This document shows positions 23,687 through 29,869 of a DNA stretch of 29,869 nucleotides, one piece after another. The position numbers and the translations under genes are program-made. The notes beneath the pieces were generated by a model, which saw nothing but the letters and a program-made list of their open reading frames with translations, was not told the origin of the DNA and did no database searches. This stretch comes from an uncultured Capnocytophaga sp. (lineage in GTDB: Bacteria; Bacteroidota; Bacteroidia; Flavobacteriales; Flavobacteriaceae): NCBI RefSeq assembly GCF_938029845.1, contig NZ_CALHGG010000069.1, positions 1 through 29,869 on the forward strand, read 5' to 3'. How positions within the stretch are numbered: the first letter of the stretch is position 1; each line of letters begins with the position of its first letter.

Positions 23687-25027
23687 CTAAACACTTGGCA
23701 GTACAGATCTTTTATAGAAGAAACTTAAATAGTGAAGAAAGAGGATGCCTCCCCTGAATACTATCCACACGAAAAAGGCAGCCCATATACCCGATAGTCC
23801 CCATTCTAATAAATTTTCGCAAACATAAAAGGCAGGCAAAAAGCCCAAGAGGGTAGCGATGATAAAGGCATCACGTAGCACCTGAGTAAAGCCCATACCT
23901 TTATAAACTCCCGAAAAAAGGAAGGTAATGGCTGTAATCGGTTGCATGAGTATCACTATCCAAAAATTCTCATAGAAAAGTAAAGAAATATCGGTATTCT
24001 CTGTCATGAAAGTGCCTATCTGATAATAAAGGAGAAAATAGATCAAAGAAATAGCAGAGCTTATTCCTAATACCACATAGAAGAGTTGTCTGACCAATTC
24101 TCTGATACTCTCGTATTGGCGTGTGCTATAAAGCCTTCCAGAGATGAGTCCACCTGCATTGCAATAACCGTCAAATAGGAAAGTGGAAAAGCCCCAAACT
24201 TGATTCAGGAGTGTATGAGTAGCCACGATAGTATGGTCTCCATCAGTGCCCAAGAGGGTTGCCTTTAAAAAAGAAAAATAGAGTACCCCCTGTAACATGG
24301 AGGAGCGAATGAGCAAATCCGCACTCATACGGAGGCTTTGTAAGAATTTGGGATGTATTCCTTTGACAATAAAAAACTTAAAAGGAGTTTTCTGGTACAT
24401 GATAATGACAGAAACGACAAACATCGTTCCTTGCGCTAAAAGACTTGCCCAAGCCAGCCCCTTGATATCCCAATGGAAGATATATACAAAAATGTAATTG
24501 AATACCAGATTGATAACCCCTCCCAGAATACTGATATACATACTCCAAGAGGTGTTCTGAAAGCCTCGGAAAATGCTATGTATGGTAAGGGTCAGTAGGG
24601 TAAGAGGAAAGCCCCATACACGAATATGAAAATAATCCAAACAATACTCTAGAAGAGTTCCCTCTGCATCATAAAAACGCTCTAAGATAAATTGACTACA
24701 AACAAAGGAAAAGATAGAAGATAACAAGGAAATACCCAGCGATAATAGTAGAATCTGAGCAACTAAACCCTTGACCTGAGATAATTTCCCTTGTCCATAA
24801 GCATAGGCGACCTGGGAGGTGATGGCGCGACTGGACTGTATGAATATCCATAATAGGGCTGAGAGAAATGAGGAAACTACCCCTACTGCTCCAAGGACTT
24901 CCTTCGTATTAAGAGCAATATGCCCTGCCATTACCGTATCGGTAAGGGAAATGACAGGCTCTATCACTCCTGTTATCACAGCAGGAAGTGCTAAGCGGTT
25001 AATTTCTTTGGTAGTTATTCGTTTCAA
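23687..25027 (-). CDS. MATE family efflux transporter (first of tandem pair)
   Basis: At 446 residues, it is organised like its neighbour at 22263: EINRLALPAVITGV at the start, IEPVISLTDTVMAGH in the first helices, and FRGFQNTSWSM at the same place. Length, motif spacing and C-terminal architecture agree, while the surface loops differ, which suggests an old duplication with possible substrate divergence. It is read from a well-formed promoter at 25065-25095, and is the first gene of a likely transcript with the second MATE gene and ddl. Confidence 0.92.
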   Translation of the reverse strand: MKRITTKEINRLALPAVITGVIEPVISLTDTVMAGHIALNTKEVLGAVGVVSSFLSALLWIFIQSSRAITSQVAYAYGQGKLSQVKGLVAQILLLSLGISLLSSIFSFVCSQFILERFYDAEGTLLEYCLDYFHIRVWGFPLTLLTLTIHSIFRGFQNTSWSMYISILGGVINLVFNYIFVYIFHWDIKGLAWASLLAQGTMFVVSVIIMYQKTPFKFFIVKGIHPKFLQSLRMSADLLIRSSMLQGVLYFSFLKATLLGTDGDHTIVATHTLLNQVWGFSTFLFDGYCNAGGLISGRLYSTRQYESIRELVRQLFYVVLGISSAISLIYFLLYYQIGTFMTENTDISLLFYENFWIVILMQPITAITFLFSGVYKGMGFTQVLRDAFIIATLLGFLPAFYVCENLLEWGLSGIWAAFFVWIVFRGGILFLHYLSFFYKRSVLPSV

Positions 25028-25064
25028 ACAATATAATTTTTTGCTTATTGTGAATAAGACTCGG

Positions 25065-25095
25065 CAAAATTACATTATTTTTTTAGAATATACAA
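25065..25095 (-). promoter_or_regulatory. Bacteroidota-type promoter for the MATE pair
   Basis: On the minus strand TTG (25093-25095), a 20-base spacer and TAATTTTG (25065-25072) match the consensus. The ATG at 25027 is about 38 bases downstream. Confidence 0.6.
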
Positions 25096-25173
25096 AAGAA
25101 TAGAGGTTATTTTTAAGAGTTAAATATTTACTTTTTTCACTTTTTAAGAATAGAGTCTTTTAATAAATAGAGT

Positions 25174-25190
25174 CTGCCCCAAAAGGGCAG
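25174..25190 (-). terminator. probable terminator of yebC
   Basis: CTGCCC and GGGCAG arms (25174-25179 and 25185-25190) pair around CAAAA, 11 bases past the yebC stop on the minus strand. The T-tract after it is weak, so termination may be partial. Confidence 0.5.
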
Positions 25191-25200
25191 CCTCCTAATA

Positions 25201-25920
25201 TTATTCCTCACGTTCTTTCATGGTGTGGTACACATTCTGTACATCCTCGTCTTCTTCTATTTTTTCAAGGAGTTTTTCTACATCGGCTTGTTCTTCAGCA
25301 GATAGTTCCTTGGTTACCTGTGGAATACGCTCGAAACCAGAAGATAAGATTTCTATATTGCGCCCTTCCAATTCTTTTTGGATAGCCCCAAAGCTCTCAA
25401 AAGGGGCATAGATAAGGATGCCATCGTCATCTACGAATACTTCCTCCGCTCCGAAGTCTATCATCTCTAGCTCCAACTCCTCTGGATCTATACCCTCGGC
25501 ATTGATACGGAAGTTACAAGTGTGGTCGAACATGAACTCCACCGAGCCAGAGGTGCCCAGTGTGCCATTACATTTGTTGAAGTAGCTACGGATATTGGCT
25601 ACTGTACGGTTATTATTATCAGTGGCAGTTTCTATAAGAATCGCAATCCCGTGTGGTGCATAGCCTTCAAAGAGGATCTCCTTATAGTTGGCTGTATCCT
25701 TTTCGCTAGCACGCTTGATAGCTCGTTCTACGTTTTCTTTAGGCATGTTGGCCGCCTTTGCATTTTGCATAATAGCACGTAGGCGCGCATTGGTTTCAGG
25801 GTGAGGACCACCCTCCTTAACTGCCATTACGATATCCTTTCCTATACGAGTAAATGTTTTTGCCATTGCAGCCCAACGCTTGAATTTGCGGGCTTTTCTA
25901 AATTCAAATGCTCTTCCCAT
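25201..25920 (-). CDS. yebC: YebC/PmpR family DNA-binding regulatory protein
   Basis: At 239 residues, it has the family layout: an N-terminal basic MGRAFEFRKARKFKRWAAM, KTFTRIGKDI, the helical GGPHPETNARLRAIMQNAKAANMP stretch, an alpha-beta domain with EGYAPHGIAILIE, and the acidic C-terminal domain with GAEEV near its middle. Family members include bacterial transcription regulators, and YebC and human TACO1 are linked to translation of difficult peptide stretches. Which role applies here cannot be told. A -7 element is visible at 25953-25960, and no other gene shares the transcript. Confidence 0.95.
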   Translation of the reverse strand: MGRAFEFRKARKFKRWAAMAKTFTRIGKDIVMAVKEGGPHPETNARLRAIMQNAKAANMPKENVERAIKRASEKDTANYKEILFEGYAPHGIAILIETATDNNNRTVANIRSYFNKCNGTLGTSGSVEFMFDHTCNFRINAEGIDPEELELEMIDFGAEEVFVDDDGILIYAPFESFGAIQKELEGRNIEILSSGFERIPQVTKELSAEEQADVEKLLEKIEEDEDVQNVYHTMKEREE

Positions 25921-25952
25921 TTGGTTCTAAATTGTTTTGTTAAAAGTGTGTG

Positions 25953-25960
25953 CAAATATA
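25953..25960 (-). promoter_or_regulatory. TAnnTTTG -7 element for yebC
   Basis: The minus strand reads TATATTTG 32 bases before the yebC ATG. The -33 region is a T-run without a clear TTG. Confidence 0.5.
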
Positions 25961-26055
25961 CAGCTTTTCCTTGAAAAATTTTACCTATAGGACTAAAAAA
26001 TATTCCTTGAATGAGATGTATGCACTTTTAACTTTTTATTCTTAGCTTTTTTACG

Positions 26056-26063
26056 TATTTTTG
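26056..26063 (+). promoter_or_regulatory. TAnnTTTG -7 element for the ricT-gldH pair
   Basis: TATTTTTG lies 30 bases before the ATG at 26094. The -33 region is T-rich (around 26030-26040) but lacks a clean TTG. Confidence 0.5.
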
Positions 26064-26093
26064 CCCTCTTAGAAAAGTATTGTTTTCCAACTG

Positions 26094-27491
26094 ATGATTT
26101 ACAACGACGAACCTTCACATAATAAAATTGCTTATAACTACGGAAGTGTAAAGCTCTCCGTCTATGACTGGCTTTCCGATATTCCCCTGCCTGCAGGACA
26201 GGAGGCTTTTGACTGCGTGGAAGTACGCTTTAAGAACAGCCGTAAGGAGTTTTTCCGCAATGTACATAAGCTCCCTTTGCAAATAGGGGATATGGTAGCT
26301 ACCGAAACCATTTCAGGGCATGACATAGGTACCGTTTCTCTCACAGGGGAGCTGGTACGTATCCAGATGAAAAAGAAAAAGGTAGATGACAAGTCACCTA
26401 CGCTACCTAAAATCTACCGAAAGGCGACCGAGCGTGATATAGAGATATGGAAAGAACATCGGGCTAAGGAGGAGGCACTACAAAAGCGCTCACGTGAGCT
26501 AGCTATTGCCTTGGGCTTGGAAATGAAGATCTCCGATGTAGAGTATCAGGGCGACGGTTCCAAAGCTACTTTTTACTATACGGCGGAGGGCCGTGTGGAT
26601 TTCCGCCAGCTGATCAAGGATATGGCTAAAGAGTTTTCCACCCGTATTGAGATGCGCCAGATAGGTTACCGCCAAGAGGCAGCACGCCTCGGAGGTATTG
26701 GCTCCAGTGGACGAGAGATTAGTTGTTCCACTTGGCTCACGGAGTTCCGCAGCGTAACCACAGCCGCAGCACGCTACCAGCAGCTCTCACTCAACCCTCA
26801 GAAATTGGCAGGGCAGTGCGGCAAACTTAAGTGTGATCTGAATTTCGAATTGGATTGTTATCTTGAGGCCTTGCGTGATTTCCCACGTACTGACACCAAA
26901 CTATTGACCGAGAAGGGGATCGCTTCCTGTCAGAAAGTGGATATCTTCAAGCGCCTAATGTGGTTCACCTATGAGGGGGACTTTATCAATTGGCATAAGC
27001 TTACGGTAGATCAAGTAAAAGAGATCTTGGAACTAAATAAGCAAAAACAACCCGTGCCAAGTCTTGAGGAATACATACAGGAGGAAGATACGCCAGAGAA
27101 TGCACTGACTTCGGAAAACGCTCAAGAAGGTAGCCTTACTCGCTTTGATGAAAAACCGAAAAAGCGTAAGAATAAAAAGAAACAGCCCTCTAAGAATGTG
27201 ACCACAGCCGATAGCGCTATAACCGAAGTTGCAGAACAAACACCTAACAGTGAAAAAATAGAGAAAACTGCGAAAGACAAAGTAGTTCCCGACACAAGAG
27301 AAAAGAAAGGAACACCTGAAGGACGCAAACCTCGTCCCGAAAATAAGAAGCCGTTTAACAATGCACCACAAAAGGCTATAAATACCTCACAAAAGCAGGA
27401 AAAAGTAGCACCTCAGGTGACCAATCTTAAGAAAAGTACAAGGAAACCATTTAAGAAACCCAATAAAACAGCCCCTAAGTCCGATGAATAG
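26094..27491 (+). CDS. ricT: PSP1 domain protein, RicT-like
   Basis: At 465 residues, the PSP1 region (about 35-290) includes the LALGLEMKISDVEYQGDGSK-like stretch, RIEMRQIGYRQEAARLGGIG at about 184-203, and LSLNPQKLAGQCGKLKC at 231-247. In characterised RicT proteins, Cys residues of this region help bind Fe-S clusters in the Ric complex. Here C211, C242, C247 and C255 remain, while the usual first Cys of the CGRE motif is Ser. Residues after about 350 form a long basic, Lys/Pro-rich, apparently disordered tail. The stop overlaps gldH by 8 bases, as in the PSP1-gldH pairing I recall from flavobacteria. Confidence 0.85.
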   Translation: MIYNDEPSHNKIAYNYGSVKLSVYDWLSDIPLPAGQEAFDCVEVRFKNSRKEFFRNVHKLPLQIGDMVATETISGHDIGTVSLTGELVRIQMKKKKVDDKSPTLPKIYRKATERDIEIWKEHRAKEEALQKRSRELAIALGLEMKISDVEYQGDGSKATFYYTAEGRVDFRQLIKDMAKEFSTRIEMRQIGYRQEAARLGGIGSSGREISCSTWLTEFRSVTTAAARYQQLSLNPQKLAGQCGKLKCDLNFELDCYLEALRDFPRTDTKLLTEKGIASCQKVDIFKRLMWFTYEGDFINWHKLTVDQVKEILELNKQKQPVPSLEEYIQEEDTPENALTSENAQEGSLTRFDEKPKKRKNKKKQPSKNVTTADSAITEVAEQTPNSEKIEKTAKDKVVPDTREKKGTPEGRKPRPENKKPFNNAPQKAINTSQKQEKVAPQVTNLKKSTRKPFKKPNKTAPKSDE

Positions 27492-27963
27492 AATTTTTCT
27501 TTTCTCAATGGCTTTCCTCCTTTTGGCTAGCTGTGGAGAAAATATACAGTATAGTGAGTATGAGACCCTCCCTCAGGGTTGGTCAGCTAATAAGCCCATT
27601 GCTTTTCGCTATCAGGCAACTGATACCCTACAAAAGCACAACCTCTTTATTATGTTGAGGAATAACAATGATTATCCTTACAGTAATATTTTTCTTATTA
27701 CCAAAATGGAGTTTCCCAACAATCAAGTAGTAGTGGATACGTTGGAATACGAGATGGCCACCACCGAAGGGAAATGGTTAGGCGAAGGTGCCTCCATTAA
27801 GGATAGTAAGCTATGGTATAAGGAAGGGGTTACCTTCCCTACTAAGGGAACTTATACTTTCTCCATAGAGCAGGCGGATCGCAGCTTAGGAAAGGAAAAA
27901 GGGGTGGAGAACCTACAAGGCATCACCGAAGTAGGGTTCCAAATAGAGGGCAGTGGTCGGTAA
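27484..27963 (+). CDS. gldH: gliding motility lipoprotein GldH
   Basis: At 159 residues, it starts with a lipoprotein signal (LLLASC, Cys 17). It then has the GldH layout: an early YETLPQGW, KHNLFIMLRNNNDYPYSNIFL at about 56-76, LWYKEGVTFPTKGTYTF near 113-129, and a closing ITEVGFQIE. GldH is a lipoprotein needed for gliding in Flavobacterium johnsoniae. The gene overlaps ricT by 8 bases and is probably read from the same promoter. The start is fixed by the overlap and the signal peptide. Confidence 0.88.
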   Translation: MNRIFLFSMAFLLLASCGENIQYSEYETLPQGWSANKPIAFRYQATDTLQKHNLFIMLRNNNDYPYSNIFLITKMEFPNNQVVVDTLEYEMATTEGKWLGEGASIKDSKLWYKEGVTFPTKGTYTFSIEQADRSLGKEKGVENLQGITEVGFQIEGSGR

Positions 27964-27992
27964 TAAGTCTCTAATAGTTAGTAGAGGCTATC

Positions 27993-28094
27993 ATGTTCCC
28001 TAAAAAATTAGCTCTTGCGGAAGAACTCCTCAAGCATGCTATATTTCCAAAGGAATTGCAGGAAAAAATGAAAAAAGAATCAACTCTGAATTAG
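27993..28094 (+). CDS. 33-codon small ORF of doubtful status
   Basis: The ORF reads MFPKKLALAEELLKHAIF, then PKELQEKMKKESTLN. The composition is protein-like (amphipathic Lys/Glu/Leu helix), and it lies 30 bases after the gldH stop in the same orientation. It has no recognised family and may be the fragment of a lost gene. The 75 bases that follow contain no further ORF. Confidence 0.25.
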   Translation: MFPKKLALAEELLKHAIFPKELQEKMKKESTLN

Positions 28095-28169
28095 CACATT
28101 TGATAAGGAAAGAAGAGGGAGTATAGGGGAAAGATTCTTAAAAAATAGTCTAGGATAGTATTTGTTTTC

Positions 28170-28874
28170 CTATTTCAGTAAAAATTCTCCAGTAACAATG
28201 TAATGTTTAATTTTATGTCCTTCTATAGTTATAAATTCCTCTTCCACTTCAAGTGTAGGTTTACAGACCATTCTTATATTATAAGCCTCACGAGTTGTTG
28301 CTAACCATTTTTTCTTGTGATGTAAATTTGATTTATACATTTTGTCAGCAATAATACTATCATTTCTAAAATTATAGGTAATAGTTTCGTACCACTCACT
28401 ATAAGGCACTCGTTCTTTGGTTAAAGTATATAGTTTATTGTCTTTCAACTCAAAATTTGCATACGACCATAACTCTATGGGTTCTTTTATCTTAACCAAA
28501 GTATCTCCAATGACATCAACAAAACGATGATTTATATTAAATTTGTTATGATACATTTGTCCATCATCTGAAAACAAAACCAAACAAATATCTCCATAAT
28601 AATAATAATATACTTCATTGAGTTTTAAGTCTGATTTTTTTAATTGTATTTGTCTTTCTTGTTCTCTTTTATAAGCAAGAAATTTATCAAAATAATCATA
28701 ATAAATAACCTGTCTTTTTGAATATTTCTGAAAAAAATCAGAGTGGTAAGTTTCTAAATAATTAGCATATTCTTTTTCTTCTTTTTCTTTTTCTTGCTTT
28801 TTCTGTGCTGTTTTACAAGAAATAAACAAAAACAATACTAACAATCCTATAATAAATTTACTATTATTTTTCAT
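28170..28874 (-). CDS. putative lipoprotein, 234 residues
   Basis: The frame is open to 28937, but the Met at 28874 begins a lipoprotein signal (KNNSKFIIGLLVLFLFISC, Cys 20), so I choose it. A charged KEKEEKE tether follows. The mature part is Tyr-rich with a striking YYYYYGD stretch near 105 and no recognised domain. Its start overlaps the stop of the preceding gene by 11 bases, so they are co-transcribed. It is much more AT-rich than the genes at 20-27 kb and resembles the left-arm lipoproteins. Confidence 0.65.
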   Translation of the reverse strand: MKNNSKFIIGLLVLFLFISCKTAQKKQEKEKEEKEYANYLETYHSDFFQKYSKRQVIYYDYFDKFLAYKREQERQIQLKKSDLKLNEVYYYYYGDICLVLFSDDGQMYHNKFNINHRFVDVIGDTLVKIKEPIELWSYANFELKDNKLYTLTKERVPYSEWYETITYNFRNDSIIADKMYKSNLHHKKKWLATTREAYNIRMVCKPTLEVEEEFITIEGHKIKHYIVTGEFLLK

Positions 28875-29094
28875 TTTCTTTAATATTTCCTCGTTGTTCA
28901 AAATAGATATCTTCTGCTTGTTTTGATATAAAAACAATACCTGTCCGGGAAGGGGTGCCTATCCCTTTAAAGTCTGATAAAATTAATGTGTTTTCATCTA
29001 CAAAATAGAACTCTTCGAATTCTATATCATAAGAATCTATACCAAATTCTTCATAAATGTCTGTAATTGCAATCCATTTTATATCTTTCCTCAT
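28864..29094 (-). CDS. 76-residue small protein, probably a lipoprotein that lost its signal by frameshift
   Basis: The ORF starts at an ATG at 29094 and has no signal peptide. In the same frame, the 18 or so codons upstream read GIGILLFILFCQCTST, which looks like a lipoprotein signal with a Cys, but no ATG, GTG or TTG opens that frame before the stop of the upstream gene. The nearest ATG (29144) is one base out of frame, giving a 17-residue peptide that ends at a TGA overlapping this ATG. A single lost base near 29138-29141 would explain both. Otherwise the protein is a small cytoplasmic one translated by coupling. Confidence 0.5.
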   Translation of the reverse strand: MRKDIKWIAITDIYEEFGIDSYDIEFEEFYFVDENTLILSDFKGIGTPSRTGIVFISKQAEDIYFEQRGNIKENEK

Positions 29095-29160
29095 GGTGCT
29101 TGTACATTGACAAAATAGTATAAAAAGTAGTATGCCAATTCCATCTACAAGTGAAATTTT

Positions 29161-29793
29161 TTAGTTGATTCTGTCTCCAAAAGACCAATATCCATGTCTA
29201 TGTTCAATAAGTTTTCCTGTATTACCATCTATAAAAAAAAGTTCGGAACTACCATTAGTTTTTTTCCATTCAATAAACCAAATAGTATTTTCTTTATATG
29301 ACATTTTTAATATTGTTGTTGTGTTTTTGGGTAATGTGTAATTTATAGCTCCTTTTGGAATATTCCGAATCCCCTTTTTTTTGCAAAAAGTTAATATTTT
29401 ATCAAATGTAAAAGGACATTCAATGTCATGATTTACAATTTTTTCGATTTCTCCATTTTCTTTAAAATAATAATCAGTATTAAATAAGTTATTTCTTGTA
29501 TTAAGACTAATATACTTACGATAAATATTCCCATTATGATAGTATTCTTTTATTACTGTATAATATGAGTTTGAAGGTGTTCTATAACAAATATAATAAG
29601 GTTTCTCCTCAGTATTTTCACGCTCTTCTATTTCTATATAAGAACCATCAGGAAGAAAGTGTCCTTGTTCGTCTATATATGCCAATAAAGAGGTGTCAAG
29701 TCGTTCAAAAGAAGCATCTATTTTAGGATAGTTAGGTCTTCCACAATGACTGAATAATAATATAAAGAAAATAAAAAAAACAACTCTTTTCAT
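29161..29793 (-). CDS. putative lipoprotein, 210 residues, PepSY-like end
   Basis: The protein begins with a lipoprotein signal (ILLFSHC, Cys 17). The C-terminal half has IWFIEWKK then ELFFIDGNTGKLIEH, which resembles the closing strands of PepSY-like domains (W-x-I..., F-I-D-x-x-T-G-x-L). The mature part also holds a strand-rich YYHNGNIYRKYISL region. It is very AT-rich. It leads the minus-strand run of three genes; no consensus promoter was visible in the 30 bases before its ATG. Confidence 0.65.
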   Translation of the reverse strand: MKRVVFFIFFILLFSHCGRPNYPKIDASFERLDTSLLAYIDEQGHFLPDGSYIEIEERENTEEKPYYICYRTPSNSYYTVIKEYYHNGNIYRKYISLNTRNNLFNTDYYFKENGEIEKIVNHDIECPFTFDKILTFCKKKGIRNIPKGAINYTLPKNTTTILKMSYKENTIWFIEWKKTNGSSELFFIDGNTGKLIEHRHGYWSFGDRIN

Positions 29794-29824
29794 AAATTAA
29801 TTGGCTAATAAATTATAAACGTGT

Positions 29825-29869
29825 TTAAACTTTTTTGAGGAACTTGGAGATAAACCCTAATAGGAGCAT
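29825..29869 (-). CDS. possible C-terminal end of a minus-strand gene (partial)
   Basis: From the right window edge, the minus strand reads 14 codons (LLLGFISKFLKKV preceded by Met) and a TAA at 29825-29827. The spacing to the next ATG and the basic amphipathic end are compatible with the tail of an upstream gene. Only 45 bases are visible, so this is weak. Confidence 0.25.
   Translation of the reverse strand: MLLLGFISKFLKKV

Noticed and set aside
1..29869. Search by eye for tRNA, rRNA, insertion sequences, integrases and attachment sites
   Set aside because: No cloverleaf, rRNA-like block, transposase or integrase motif was seen; the accessory look of the left arm is not tied to a visible mobile element.

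Overview
The window comes from a low-GC member of the Bacteroidota, most likely a gliding Flavobacteriaceae bacterium; Capnocytophaga is a plausible genus, but that is inference. Supporting signs are a GldH-type gliding-motility lipoprotein, Bacteroidota-style promoters (TTG/TTTG, 19-20 bp, TAnnTTTG) before several genes, almost no Shine-Dalgarno sequences, and many small lipoproteins with a Cys near residue 15-21.

Left arm (1-8184, + strand): a closely packed accessory run. It holds the C-terminal end of a DUF1697 protein, a small coiled-coil-like protein, a class I SAM methyltransferase, a 524-residue protein I do not recognise, a leucine-rich-repeat protein, and a series of small secreted or lipid-anchored proteins. 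Two of these have TonB-C-like ends. The run contains a decayed copy (7203-7404) of the gene at 4545-5030, fused to a truncated ORF.

Lipid cluster (8228-13995, - strand): an overlapping set of a lipoprotein, a CDP-alcohol phosphatidyltransferase, a CdsA-like cytidylyltransferase, a patatin-like protein, an SDR, an alpha/beta-hydrolase/methyltransferase fusion and a small membrane protein. The first two enzymes and the fusion match the E. coli ynbA-ynbB-ynbC set; the patatin and SDR are additions. Both the phosphatidyltransferase and the patatin lack textbook catalytic residues. The cluster looks like a dedicated pathway for an unusual CDP-diacylglycerol-derived lipid.

Middle (14204-19928): an orphan RND-type periplasmic adaptor closed off by a terminator, a lipoprotein, the malic enzyme/phosphotransacetylase-like fusion MaeB, then about 735 bp without a long gene. 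That stretch holds a strong promoter, a foldable GC-richer element, a 37-codon lipoprotein ORF and a terminator. A DUF4299-like protein follows.

Right part (20005-27963): CorA flanked by heptanucleotide tandem repeats, one array supplying the last codons of ddl; Ddl; two tandem paralogous MATE transporters; YebC; then on the + strand the PSP1/RicT-like protein overlapping gldH.

Right edge (27964-29869): a tiny ORF of doubtful status and a - strand run of small lipoproteins, one of which appears to have lost its signal peptide through a one-base frameshift.
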